Below are positions 1 to 8,032 of a stretch of 64,000 bases of DNA, piece by piece. The notes below the pieces were generated by a model. The model was not told the origin of the DNA. It made no database searches and worked only from the letters and a program-made list of their open reading frames with translations. The DNA lies in assembly GCA_037200125.1 (NCBI GenBank), contig JBBCGS010000005.1, positions 62,001 to 126,000 of the forward strand. The letters run 5' to 3'. Both the position numbers and the translations under genes were made by a program. Positions within the stretch are counted from its first letter, which is position 1, and every line of letters begins with the position of its first letter. This stretch comes from JADGHX01 sp037200125. GTDB taxonomy: Bacteria; Pseudomonadota; Gammaproteobacteria; Steroidobacterales; Steroidobacteraceae.

Positions 1-1
1 C

Positions 2-229
2 GCGTCGCGCACGAAGCTCGCCTCTTCGACCACGTCAACTTCCGCTTCCACACCGTCTGTCGCGGCGCGTGCGGTGACCTACGTCGTGCGTGCCGGCGAT
101 ACGCTGTACGCCATCGCCAAACTGTTCCAGGTCTCGGTGGCGCAGATCAGCGCCTGGAACGAGCTCGAGCACTCCGGCATCAAGCCGGGCCAAAAGCTCA
201 CGATCCGCGTATCCTCTCGCGGCGGCTGA
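2..229 (+). CDS. C-terminal LysM domain of a truncated protein (MltD-like or similar)
   Basis: The reading frame is open from the window edge to TGA at 227-229. After a Ser/Thr/Ala-rich linker it encodes a single LysM repeat (VRAGDTLYAIAKLF, then NELEHSGIKPGQKLTIRV), which binds peptidoglycan glycan chains. A C-terminal LysM after a low-complexity linker is typical of MltD-type lytic transglycosylases and LysM lipoproteins such as NlpD. The catalytic part lies outside the window, so the family cannot be fixed. It ends 25 bases before fabI on the same strand. Confidence 0.75.
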   Translation, partial: ASRTKLASSTTSTSASTPSVAARAVTYVVRAGDTLYAIAKLFQVSVAQISAWNELEHSGIKPGQKLTIRVSSRGG

Positions 230-254
230 TTCCGCCGCGTCGGAGGACGTTTCC

Positions 255-1055
255 ATGGGATTTCTTGCGGGCAAACGCGCCCTGATCGTGGGCGTGGCGA
301 CCGAGCGTTCCATCGCCTGGGGCATCGCGCAGGCCATGCATCGCGAAGGCGCGGAGCTGGCGTTCACGTACCTCAACGACCGCATGAAAGATCGGGTCAC
401 GCCGCTCGCGGAGTCGCTCGGCTCGAAGATCATCATGCCGCTCGACGTGACCAAGGACGAAGAGATCGACGCGGCGTTCGCCCAGGTGAAGCGCGACTGG
501 GGCCACCTCGACATCCTCGTGCACGCGGTTGCTTACGCCCCGCGCGAAGCCATCGCGGGTAGCTACATCGACAACACGTCGCGCGAATACTTCCGCATGG
601 CGCACGACATCTCCAGTTACAGCCTCACCGCGCTCACGCGCGCGGCGTTGCCGCTCATGGCGGGTCGCGCGGGCGCCGTGGTCACCTTGTCGTATCTCGG
701 CGCGGTGCGCTCAATCCCGAACTACAACGTGATGGGCGTCGCCAAGGCGAGCCTCGAAGCGAGCGTGCGCTTTCTCGCGGCCGATGCGGGCCCGAAAGGC
801 ATCCGCGTGAACGGCATTTCCGCTGGGCCGATCAAGACGCTTTCGGCGGCGGGCATCGCCGGCTTCCGCAAGATTCTCGGTGAAGTGGCGGATATCGCGC
901 CGATCCGTCGCAACGTCACGCTCGAAGACGTGGGCAACACGGCGGCGTTCCTGTGCTCGGACCTCGCGTCCGGCATCACGGGCGAGATCATTTATGTGGA
1001 CGGTGGCTTCAGCCACGTGGGGATGAGCTTCGGTAACGAGGCGCCGGAAGGCTAA
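255..1055 (+). CDS. fabI: Enoyl-[acyl-carrier-protein] reductase (NADH), FabI
   Basis: A 266-residue short-chain dehydrogenase/reductase catalysing the last reduction of each fatty-acid elongation cycle in the cytoplasm. The N-terminus GKRALIVGVATERSIAWGIA is the FabI form of the Rossmann nucleotide motif. The catalytic Y-x6-K is visible in YNVMGVAKA, preceded by the second conserved tyrosine in SYLGAVRSIPNY. The C-terminal half keeps VNGISAGPIKTLSAAGI and GEIIYVDGGF. Length and motifs match E. coli FabI closely. The ATG at 255 follows a GGAGG at 242-246 by 8 bases; an upstream in-frame ATG would overlap the preceding gene and lacks such a site. FabI is the usual target of triclosan and related inhibitors. 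Confidence 0.97.
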   Translation: MGFLAGKRALIVGVATERSIAWGIAQAMHREGAELAFTYLNDRMKDRVTPLAESLGSKIIMPLDVTKDEEIDAAFAQVKRDWGHLDILVHAVAYAPREAIAGSYIDNTSREYFRMAHDISSYSLTALTRAALPLMAGRAGAVVTLSYLGAVRSIPNYNVMGVAKASLEASVRFLAADAGPKGIRVNGISAGPIKTLSAAGIAGFRKILGEVADIAPIRRNVTLEDVGNTAAFLCSDLASGITGEIIYVDGGFSHVGMSFGNEAPEG

Positions 1056-1069
1056 GACCGGACCGGATC

Positions 1070-1143
1070 AGGAAGCCCTCAATCGCCGGGCGGCTGAAGA
1101 GGCGCTCTTGCACTCTTAGCCGCCCGGCGATTGAGGGCTTCCT
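1070..1143. terminator. Perfect 26-bp inverted repeat, bidirectional terminator and dispersed repeat
   Basis: Arms at 1070-1095 and 1118-1143 are exact reverse complements around a 22-nt loop. The element lies between the convergent fabI and symporter genes and reaches 2 nt into the symporter stop codon. It probably terminates both transcripts, although no strong T-run is present. One arm recurs at 26885-26908 with a single mismatch, so this is also a dispersed palindromic repeat. Confidence 0.75.
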
Positions 1144-2431
1144 AATTCTTGAGCACCTGCGTCTCACCCTCGAGCCGAGCCACAATCACAGCGCAGGCGG
1201 AGTCGGAGAACACGTTCACCGCCGTGCGCAGCATGTCGAGCAGCCGGTCCAGCACGAGCAATACGCCGATCGCCTCCGCCGGTAATCCAACCGCCGCGAG
1301 GATCACCGCGATACCCACCAGCGATGCCGCAGGAATACCCGCGACGCCGATCGACGTGATCAGCGCCAGCACGACCACCGTGAACTGCGTGCCAAACGAC
1401 AGGTGCAGCCCATACGCCTGGCAGATGAACATCGCGGCCGCGCATTCATAAAGCGCGCTGCCCGCGTGATTCACCGACGTTCCGAACGGCATCACGAACC
1501 CGGCAATGCGCTCCGACACTTTGGCGCGCTTCTCCACACACTCGATGCTGAGCGGCAGCGTTGCGGCTGAAGAGGCCGTGACGAATGCGGTGAGCAGCGC
1601 CGGCGTCATCGCCGGAAACAGCGGCCACGGACTCACGCGACCCACCACGCGAATGATCGCCGGCAACGCCACGACCACATAGATCGCAAGGCTCGCCACC
1701 ACGCATCCGCCGAAAATGAAAATCGGCCCGGCCGCGGAAATGCCCGCCTTGGCGACGACGCGCGCGGTGAGCGCGAACACGCCGATCGGCGCGAGCCGCA
1801 TGACCCACTCGGTCATGCGCATCATCACGTGGAACACGCCCTGCCAGAAGTTCATCAGGGTGTCGCGATACGGCTGCTCGATACGCGCGAGGAAATAACC
1901 GAACAGCACGCTGAAGAACACGAGCCCGAGCAGCTTGGTATTCGCCGCCGCCTCGAGGATGTTCGCGGGAACGATGTTGAGGAGCGTGTCGAACACGCTG
2001 GCGGACGCGCGATCCTTCACCTGGTTGGTGACTTCGGCCGCATTCGCTTCGAGCGCGAGCAGATGGCGCGCCGGCTCGCCGCCGACGATGCCGGGCTGGA
2101 CGACGTTGATGACGGCGAGCGCGATGAGGATCGCGATCAGCGTAGTAAACACATAGAAGCCGAGCGTCTTCGCGCCGAGCCGCCCGAGATCGCGCCCCGA
2201 GCCGAGCGCCGCCACGCTCGTGATGATGGACGAGGAGATCAGCGGCACGATCAGCATCTTCAGCAGGTTGACGAAGAGCGTGCCGAGAAACTCGAAGAAC
2301 CGCACGGGGTCGAACGACGCAAGCTTCCAGTCCGGGCCGACCAGCCAGCCGACGAACGCGCCGATCACCAGCGCGATCAGAATCGGCGCAACCGGTGCCG
2401 GACGCGACTTGGGAGCGCCGGCGCTATCCAT
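1142..2431 (-). CDS. Dicarboxylate/amino acid:cation symporter (DAACS family)
   Basis: A 429-residue polytopic inner-membrane protein of the GltP/DctA family, which couples uptake of glutamate, aspartate or C4-dicarboxylates to proton or sodium entry. Family signatures include the serine-rich re-entrant segment (TASSAATLPLSIECVEK), the motif FVMPFGTSVNHAGSALYE, and a late hydrophobic segment with GIPAASLVGIAVILAAVGLP. The usual C-terminal region DRLLDMLRTAVNVFSDSACAVIVAR is complete. ATG at 2431 follows a short cytoplasmic N-terminus. It is convergent with fabI and shares the palindrome between them. Substrate cannot be told from sequence alone. Confidence 0.93.
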   Translation of the reverse strand: MDSAGAPKSRPAPVAPILIALVIGAFVGWLVGPDWKLASFDPVRFFEFLGTLFVNLLKMLIVPLISSSIITSVAALGSGRDLGRLGAKTLGFYVFTTLIAILIALAVINVVQPGIVGGEPARHLLALEANAAEVTNQVKDRASASVFDTLLNIVPANILEAAANTKLLGLVFFSVLFGYFLARIEQPYRDTLMNFWQGVFHVMMRMTEWVMRLAPIGVFALTARVVAKAGISAAGPIFIFGGCVVASLAIYVVVALPAIIRVVGRVSPWPLFPAMTPALLTAFVTASSAATLPLSIECVEKRAKVSERIAGFVMPFGTSVNHAGSALYECAAAMFICQAYGLHLSFGTQFTVVVLALITSIGVAGIPAASLVGIAVILAAVGLPAEAIGVLLVLDRLLDMLRTAVNVFSDSACAVIVARLEGETQVLKN

Positions 2432-2483
2432 GGTCGATCGGAAAAGATCGCATGGCGGCGCTTCTTTCAGGCATCCGCTTCGT

Positions 2484-2516
2484 TGCAGGCGGCAAAAAGC
2501 GTGGTTTTTCGCCCGG
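2484..2516. repeat. Intergenic hairpin-like repeat, degenerate copy
   Basis: Inside the 127-base gap between the symporter start and the ppiD end, gttgcaggcggcaaaaagcg is followed by tggttttt. The same sequence with perfect 14-bp arms occurs after the HtrA gene at 10979-11013. The copy here pairs only partly. A dispersed 3' element or terminator relic is likely. Confidence 0.5.
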
Positions 2517-2558
2517 GCCGCGCAGGCGCCTGCCGCAACGCGTAGCTACGCCCATGCG

Positions 2559-4469
2559 CTACTCGAATGCCTTCGGGTTCTTGCTGACGTCGGCGGTCCG
2601 ACGCAGTTCCTCCATATACGCCACGGCATCGCCCTCGCCCTGCCGGCCCATCGCTTCGCGCAGCTGGGGAAGCTGCAGCTGCGGGGTCACGTTGGGGTCG
2701 AGCCTCACGTTGGAGATCGCCAGCACCGCCTCGCCGCCGTTCTCGAGGCGAGCCGTGCTGAACACGGTCTTGCCGACGGCCGGCTTCGCGCTGTCGAACG
2801 TCGCCGTCCGCACCGGCGCCGGCACGGAAGGATCGTTGCGGCCGATGAAACGCGCCGCCTCGGCGGTCACGCCCAGCTCCTTCGCCACGTCGTCGAACGA
2901 CGCGCCGCCGGCGAGTTTCGCGCGAGTCTGTTCCGCGACGCTCTGCGCTTCGGAACGGCCGAACTCCTCCCGGAGCGCCTTCACGATTTCCTCGCGCACG
3001 GCCGCGAGCGGCTTCGGTGCCGGCTTGCGGTGCTCGATCGCATGCACGATCACGAGGCGATCCTCGCCGAGCGCCACGGGGCCGCCCACGCGCTTCTCAT
3101 CGAGCACGACGCTGCTGAACACGACCTGGTCCAGTTCAGGCGTTGCGTCGAGCGGCCCGCCGCCCTTGCCCCGCTCATAGTCCGGCACATCGCCGGTCCG
3201 CAGGTTGAAGTCCTTCACGAGCGCATCGAATTGCGCGCCGGGCTGCTCCAGCTTCTGCTGCAGGCTCTCCTGCACGTCGCCAAAACGCTCGGCGGCGCGG
3301 TCCTTGCGAAGCTGCGCTTCGATGTCGGCGCGCGCCTCGGCGAGCGTGCGCGCGTGCTCGGGCTCGATCGCGTCGAGCTTGAGGATGTGGTAGCCGAACT
3401 TCGTCTTCACCGGCCCGCGAACCTCGCCGGACTTCATGCTGAACTCGGCTTCGTCGAACGCGGGGTCGAGGCCGAGATTGCCCTTCTGGCCCCAGCCGAG
3501 ATCGCCGCCGTTCTGGGCCGAACCGACGTCCTGGGAATACTTCTTCGCGAGCTCCACGAAATCCTTGCCGGAGTTCGCTTCGGCCAGCACTTCGTTCGCC
3601 TTCTTCAGCGCCGCCGCGTCGTCCGTGCCGGACTCGATGAGGATGTGGCGAACCGAGCGCCGCTCGGGCTGCACGTACACCGCCCTGTTCTTCTCGTAGT
3701 AATCCTGCACGTCCTTGTCGGTGATCACGACCTGGGTTGCGACCTGGTCGAGGCGCAGCTCACCGTAGGTGAGGTGCACCGACTCGTTGGTCATGAACTT
3801 CGCCTGGTTCTTCTTGTAGTACGCATCGACCACCGCATCGTCGGTGACCGCCTTCGCAGCGAACTTGTCAGGCGTCAGCGAGATGAAACGCACTTCGCGC
3901 TGCTCGCCCTGCAGCGACTGGACGCGCTTCATTTCAGCGGGCGTGAGGAAGTTGGAAACGACGAGCGCCTGCTCGAGCTGCCGGCGCTCGAGCTCCCGCC
4001 GCAGCGAGACTTCGAACTGCTCCTCGGTGAGGCCGGCGGTCTGGAGCGCATAGCGCGCGGCTTCCACCGAATACTTGCCTTCGACCTGGAAAGCCGGCAG
4101 TTGCAGCACTTCCTTGTGGACCGCGTCCGGGCTGATGCGATAGCCGAGCTTGGTGGCATGCGAATGCAGGAGCGCATCCGAGACCATCGCTTCCAGCATC
4201 TGGTCCTGCATGCGGCTCTTCAGCTCCGCGGGGATCTCGGTGCCGGCGAACTGGCGCGACAGCTGGATCTGCTGGCGCTGCCAGGCATCCTGCGCATCTT
4301 TCAGCGGGATCTTCTCCCCGTTGGCCTTGGCGGCGTAATTCGGCGGCCCCAGGCTGAGGTCGACGATTCCGTAGGCGCCCCAGGCGGCAAATACGAGGAT
4401 GAGCGCGCCAATGACCACGTAAGTGATCCATTTCTGCGACTGGAGGCTGTCTCTGATCCGCTGGAGCAT
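2559..4469 (-). CDS. ppiD: Peptidylprolyl isomerase / periplasmic chaperone PpiD
   Basis: A 636-residue inner-membrane-anchored chaperone for newly translocated outer-membrane and periplasmic proteins. Residues 1-15 are cytoplasmic, followed by one membrane anchor at about 16-36 (WITYVVIGALILVFAAWGAY). A SurA-like N-terminal chaperone region follows, then a parvulin domain at about 265-360 (VRHILIESG, FVELAKKYSQD, GGDLGWG, KTKFGYHILKL), and a second SurA-N-like C-terminal region. Length and architecture match the family (about 620-640 residues). The ATG at 4469 gives the typical N-terminus. The C-terminus ends RTADVSKNPKAFE. No lon or hupB neighbour is present, unlike in enterobacteria. Confidence 0.92.
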   Translation of the reverse strand: MLQRIRDSLQSQKWITYVVIGALILVFAAWGAYGIVDLSLGPPNYAAKANGEKIPLKDAQDAWQRQQIQLSRQFAGTEIPAELKSRMQDQMLEAMVSDALLHSHATKLGYRISPDAVHKEVLQLPAFQVEGKYSVEAARYALQTAGLTEEQFEVSLRRELERRQLEQALVVSNFLTPAEMKRVQSLQGEQREVRFISLTPDKFAAKAVTDDAVVDAYYKKNQAKFMTNESVHLTYGELRLDQVATQVVITDKDVQDYYEKNRAVYVQPERRSVRHILIESGTDDAAALKKANEVLAEANSGKDFVELAKKYSQDVGSAQNGGDLGWGQKGNLGLDPAFDEAEFSMKSGEVRGPVKTKFGYHILKLDAIEPEHARTLAEARADIEAQLRKDRAAERFGDVQESLQQKLEQPGAQFDALVKDFNLRTGDVPDYERGKGGGPLDATPELDQVVFSSVVLDEKRVGGPVALGEDRLVIVHAIEHRKPAPKPLAAVREEIVKALREEFGRSEAQSVAEQTRAKLAGGASFDDVAKELGVTAEAARFIGRNDPSVPAPVRTATFDSAKPAVGKTVFSTARLENGGEAVLAISNVRLDPNVTPQLQLPQLREAMGRQGEGDAVAYMEELRRTADVSKNPKAFE

Positions 4470-4589
4470 TTTCTGTTCGACCTTCCGGGGGGCTTTCCCT
4501 TACGGGAAACGGGCTGAAAAAACGGCGGGATGATACCAAACCGCCCCGGCCGGGGTGCCTTAAGGCGATCCGCGCCCGCAAAAGACCCA

Positions 4590-4694
4590 GCCGACAAAGG
4601 CGGCAGGTACCTCGCCGGGCGCCAATTTCAACGCGCCACATGGCGGGCGTCTACGAGGTCGCCGACAAGGCGGCAGGCACCTTGCCTGGCGCCG
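4590..4694. repeat. Imperfect direct repeat in intergenic gap
   Basis: The 264-base gap between ppiD and the membrane hydrolase gene contains two copies of a ~34-nt sequence, 4590-4624 and 4661-4694. Both contain ccgacaa, ggcggcagg and ggcgcc, with small substitutions. Each copy has internal dyad character. No gene or clear promoter was recognised in the rest of the gap. Confidence 0.55.
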
Positions 4695-4733
4695 AAGGTT
4701 AACCGGCGGCCACCGCGCCCCACTCGGGGCCGA

Positions 4734-5993
4734 TCAGGGTGCGTCCCGTCCAGGCGCCCCGAGCAGCGCCGCTCGCGGCGGTACCCAAGGGGCGCTGAAC
4801 CGGCAGCGGGACGGCGTTTGCCCGTCGAGGGCGATCTCCGACATCCCCAGCGCCCGCTCGCGGTCGAAGCGCAGGTCGCCAATGACCCACTGGCCGGCGA
4901 CTTCGGTCGCGAACGGAACCCTGGCGAACTGCAGCAGCTCACGCGCCTCGCAATCCCGCGCGGCGAGCAGGGCGAGCCGATCCTGCGGCATGGAGAACTG
5001 CCTGATCCACTGAATGGCTGGCGAGGATTGCGCGGCAACGGCGGTGGTCGGGGCCGTGCCAGCGCGCGGGATCAGGATCCCAAAGCACTGCGCGGCGGGC
5101 AGCACGGTCGGCGAGTTCGCGATCGTCGCTTGCCGTACGGTGTATTGCCCGTTTCCCGTCTGCACCATCAGCACGTCCCAGCAGAACGGATTGGCGAAGC
5201 CCGGCGAGAGAACGTGGTCGACGCGCTGTTCCGAAGGGAAGTCCTGCGCGGCGATGGCTTCCGCGCGATGCGCCGCGGCCAGGCCCGCGACGATGAACAT
5301 CGCGGTGACGCCAACAGTGGCAACCGCGCTGGTCAATGCGGCAGCTCGCGGTGATACCAGCTTGCCCAGAAACAGAAATAGAGCCGTTAGAATGATGACG
5401 CCGATGTACCAGCCAGGCCGTACAGAATAAGTGGCAACCGTCGCCGCCAGCGCGATGAGCAGCGCGAGCCCGAGCACCACGCGCGCCCATATCGTTCGCA
5501 GCAGAAAGAACATCGGTGCGGCCGCAATCCAATAGAGCGGCTCCACGATGAACACCGAGTCGCCGTAGAACCATTCGTTGTTGAAAGGCCAGAACGGATG
5601 CACGCCGTAGCTGTTCAGCGAGTCCATGCCCAGATGCAGGAACGTGCCGAACAGCGCCATGCCGAGCAGCGCCACGCGATCGGAGCGTGAGAGCGTCAAT
5701 CGCCTGAGCCGCGCAACGATTTCCGCTCCCGTATACAAGAGGAGCGCGAGAGCAACGCACCCCAGTATCGTGTGCGTGTAGCCGCGATGCTGAAGCAGGT
5801 ATCTGAGCTTGTCTGGCGTGACGCTGTAGGAGACGAGCAGATCGGAGTCCGGGAGGTTGCCGCCGATCACGCTGATCGTTACGAGAAAGGCTCTTCGAGT
5901 GTCGGCGCCGAGCCCGCCGGCGGCGGGCCGAGTGGACCGCGTGACGGTGTCCCCGGCCACGATTCCGATCAGCGAGTGCGTCAAGTTGTCCAT
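4734..5993 (-). CDS. Membrane-bound metal-dependent hydrolase, YdjM/DUF457 type
   Basis: A 419-residue inner-membrane protein. The start at 5993 gives MDNLTHSLIG, the standard opening of the family known as LexA-binding, inner-membrane-associated putative hydrolase (PF04307). Metal-ligand-type motifs are visible: an early H in NLTHS, D residues in GGNLPDSDLL, H in RGYTHTILG, and H/D in GTFLHLGMDSLNSYG followed by HPFWPFNNEW. Several hydrophobic segments follow between residues about 110 and 280, then a soluble C-terminal part of about 150 residues. Natural substrate unknown. Longer open frame upstream (to 6149) would overlap copC and lacks family support. Confidence 0.85.
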   Translation of the reverse strand: MDNLTHSLIGIVAGDTVTRSTRPAAGGLGADTRRAFLVTISVIGGNLPDSDLLVSYSVTPDKLRYLLQHRGYTHTILGCVALALLLYTGAEIVARLRRLTLSRSDRVALLGMALFGTFLHLGMDSLNSYGVHPFWPFNNEWFYGDSVFIVEPLYWIAAAPMFFLLRTIWARVVLGLALLIALAATVATYSVRPGWYIGVIILTALFLFLGKLVSPRAAALTSAVATVGVTAMFIVAGLAAAHRAEAIAAQDFPSEQRVDHVLSPGFANPFCWDVLMVQTGNGQYTVRQATIANSPTVLPAAQCFGILIPRAGTAPTTAVAAQSSPAIQWIRQFSMPQDRLALLAARDCEARELLQFARVPFATEVAGQWVIGDLRFDRERALGMSEIALDGQTPSRCRFSAPWVPPRAALLGAPGRDAP

Positions 5994-6081
5994 GCGGAAG
6001 TATGTTTGCCCGGGTCGCGAGTTGTCGATTAGTCTTGCGCGCGGGCGCTTTCGTGAAAGCCCGTGCCAGGCAGGACATCCC

Positions 6082-6474
6082 GTGAAAATATCTTCGGTTC
6101 TCGTAGCCACCGCCCTTTTCGCGCTGAGCGCCGTCGCGCAGGCGCACACTCACCTGAAACAGGCCACGCCCGCCGACAAGAGCGTGGTGAACACGGCGCC
6201 GGCGAGCGTAATGCTGAAGTTCTCCGAAGCGGCGAAAGTCACGGCGCTCACGTTGCACAAGGATGGCGAAGCGGACCAGAAGCTCACCGCGTCGCCCGAC
6301 ACCGCATCGGCCCAGGTGACCGCCGCCCTCCCGAAGCTTTCGCCCGGCAAGTATTCGGTGAACTGGCGCGTGGTCAGCGACGATGGGCACATCATGAGTG
6401 GCCAGCTCAGCTTCACGTTCGATCCGAAGGCGACGCCGTCGGCAGGCGCCGCTCCCGCGCACGAACATCACTGA
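6082..6474 (+). CDS. copC: Periplasmic copper-binding protein CopC
   Basis: A 130-residue secreted protein starting with GTG at 6082, 8 bases after an AGG-AGGA site. The signal peptide (KISSVLVATALFALSAVAQA) ends at AQA, leaving a mature N-terminus beginning H-T-H, as in CopC proteins that bind Cu(II) through the N-terminal histidine. The second Cu(II) site is visible as D and H in VVSDDGHIMSG. The compact beta-barrel is about 100 residues, with a His-rich end (HEHH) that could add metal affinity. Only 16 bases separate it from copD, so the two are probably cotranscribed. It is divergent from the hydrolase gene with overlapping upstream regions. Confidence 0.92.
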   Translation: MKISSVLVATALFALSAVAQAHTHLKQATPADKSVVNTAPASVMLKFSEAAKVTALTLHKDGEADQKLTASPDTASAQVTAALPKLSPGKYSVNWRVVSDDGHIMSGQLSFTFDPKATPSAGAAPAHEHH

Positions 6475-6490
6475 TCGCGGCTGACACGCT

Positions 6491-7348
6491 GTGCCGGTCG
6501 ACGGCCTGTCCGCCGGGCTGCGCGCGCTCAGCTTCGTCGCACTGTTTCAGGCGACGGGCGCGGCGATCTTTCTGGCCTGCTTCGGCGGGGTGCTGCTCGA
6601 GACGCGCCGGGCCACGCAGCGACTCGCCAGTGTTTGGGCGCTCGTTGCAATCGGCCTGCTCATCCTTCAATACCTGCTCGAAGCGGCGCGGATGGGTGGC
6701 GATCTCGCGAGCGTGATGGATGGCGAGCTGCAGGCGCTCGCGCTTCATTCCTCCGCGGCGCGCGCGCTCGCGCTGCGCGTCGTGGGGCTCGTCGTGCTTG
6801 CGCTCGCTCTGCGCACACAGGGCAAGCCAAGCACCTCGCTCATCGTTGCGAGCACTGTCGTGGTGTTTGCGGGCTTCACGCTCATGGGGCACACGTCTTC
6901 TCACTCACCGCGATGGATTCTCGCGCCGCTGCTTCTCGCACATCTGATCGTCGTTGCGTTCTGGTTCGGCGCGCTTGTGCCGCTTCGCCTGGCTTCTCTG
7001 CACGAATCCGCGCCGACGGCGGGCGCGACGATCGAAGCTTTCTCGGCAGCCGCGGCCTGGATCGTGCCCGCCCTCTTCGTCGCCGGGCTGGCGCTCGCCG
7101 CGGTCCTTCTCGGCGGCTTCGCCGGCCTTCGAACCGCTTACGGCCAGCTTCTCATCGCGAAGGTCGTGGGGTTCGCGCTGCTGATCGGCCTTGCCTCACT
7201 CAACAAATGGCGACTCGGGCCGGCCGTTGCGGCGGGCGATGGGCGACTCACCCGCACCTTCCGCCGCTCACTCCAGATCGAATACGTGCTCATCGCGGCG
7301 GTGCTGACCGTGACCGCGGTGATGACGACGTTCTTCTCCCCCGACTGA
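6491..7348 (+). CDS. copD: Copper resistance protein CopD, inner membrane
   Basis: A 285-residue polytopic membrane protein beginning with GTG at 6491, just downstream of copC. About eight hydrophobic segments are visible, with conserved histidines in TLMGHTSSHSP and a polar-flanked segment AHLIVVAFWFGALVP. CopD works with periplasmic CopC in copper import or delivery across the inner membrane. The downstream two-component system begins 27 bases after its stop, suggesting a copper or envelope-stress operon copCD-regulator-kinase. The short N-terminal portion before the first membrane segment is uncertain. Confidence 0.88.
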   Translation: MPVDGLSAGLRALSFVALFQATGAAIFLACFGGVLLETRRATQRLASVWALVAIGLLILQYLLEAARMGGDLASVMDGELQALALHSSAARALALRVVGLVVLALALRTQGKPSTSLIVASTVVVFAGFTLMGHTSSHSPRWILAPLLLAHLIVVAFWFGALVPLRLASLHESAPTAGATIEAFSAAAAWIVPALFVAGLALAAVLLGGFAGLRTAYGQLLIAKVVGFALLIGLASLNKWRLGPAVAAGDGRLTRTFRRSLQIEYVLIAAVLTVTAVMTTFFSPD

Positions 7349-7375
7349 GTCTCGGCCGGTGTAGATTGCCGCCCG

Positions 7376-8032
7376 ATGCGAGTCTTGCTGGTAGAAGACG
7401 ATCGAATGATTGCGCAGGGTCTGCAAACAGCCCTGCGGCAGGATGGTCATGCCGTCGACTGGATGCAGGATGGCGTGCGCGGCGACGAAGCGCTGCGAAC
7501 CACGAAGTTCGACCTCGTGCTGCTCGACCTCGGCCTTCCCGGCAAAGACGGGCTCGATGTGCTCCGTGGCCTGCGCGGCCGCGGGGATGCAACGCCTGTC
7601 ATCGTCCTCACCGCGCGTGACGATGTGTCGGATCGCATCGCCGGCCTCGATGCCGGGGCCGACGACTACATCGTCAAGCCGTTCGACCTGGACGAGCTCG
7701 CCGCGCGCATGCGGTCGGTCTCGCGCCGGGCGGCGGGTCGCGGCGATCCCAGCATCGAACATCGCGGTATCAAACTGAATCCGGTCACGCATACCGTCGA
7801 GCGGGACAACACGCCGGTACATCTTTCCGCGCACGAGTTCGCGGTGCTCGAAGCGCTCATGCAGCGGCCCGGCGCCGTGCTGTCGCGCGCGCAGCTCGAA
7901 GATCGTCTCTACGGCTGGAAGGACTCGGTCGAAAGCAACGCCGTCGAAGTCTACATTCACGGCTTGCGACGCAAGCTCGGCGCGGACGCGATCCTCACGC
8001 TGCGTGGCGTTGGGTACTACGTGCCCAAATGA
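7376..8032 (+). CDS. OmpR-family response regulator
   Basis: A 218-residue DNA-binding response regulator. The receiver domain (1-115) has the acidic pair EDD, the phosphoacceptor aspartate in LVLLDLGLPGKDGL, the conserved T in VLTARDD and K in YIVKPFDLDEL. The C-terminal winged helix (about 125-218) ends in the family pattern VEVYIHGLRRKLG and GVGYYVPK. It resembles QseB/TctD/CopR regulators. It overlaps the downstream kinase by 4 bases (ATGA), indicating translational coupling. Position after copCD suggests copper responsiveness, an inference only; no operator was identified. Confidence 0.93.
   Translation: MRVLLVEDDRMIAQGLQTALRQDGHAVDWMQDGVRGDEALRTTKFDLVLLDLGLPGKDGLDVLRGLRGRGDATPVIVLTARDDVSDRIAGLDAGADDYIVKPFDLDELAARMRSVSRRAAGRGDPSIEHRGIKLNPVTHTVERDNTPVHLSAHEFAVLEALMQRPGAVLSRAQLEDRLYGWKDSVESNAVEVYIHGLRRKLGADAILTLRGVGYYVPK

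Noticed and set aside
2220..4517. Long plus-strand open frame opposite ppiD
   Set aside because: Arg/His/Leu-rich composition typical of antisense frames; PpiD on the minus strand has clear domains.
4939..6471. Minus-strand 510-codon frame across the hydrolase and copC
   Set aside because: Arg-rich shadow frame; both genes are explained in other frames.
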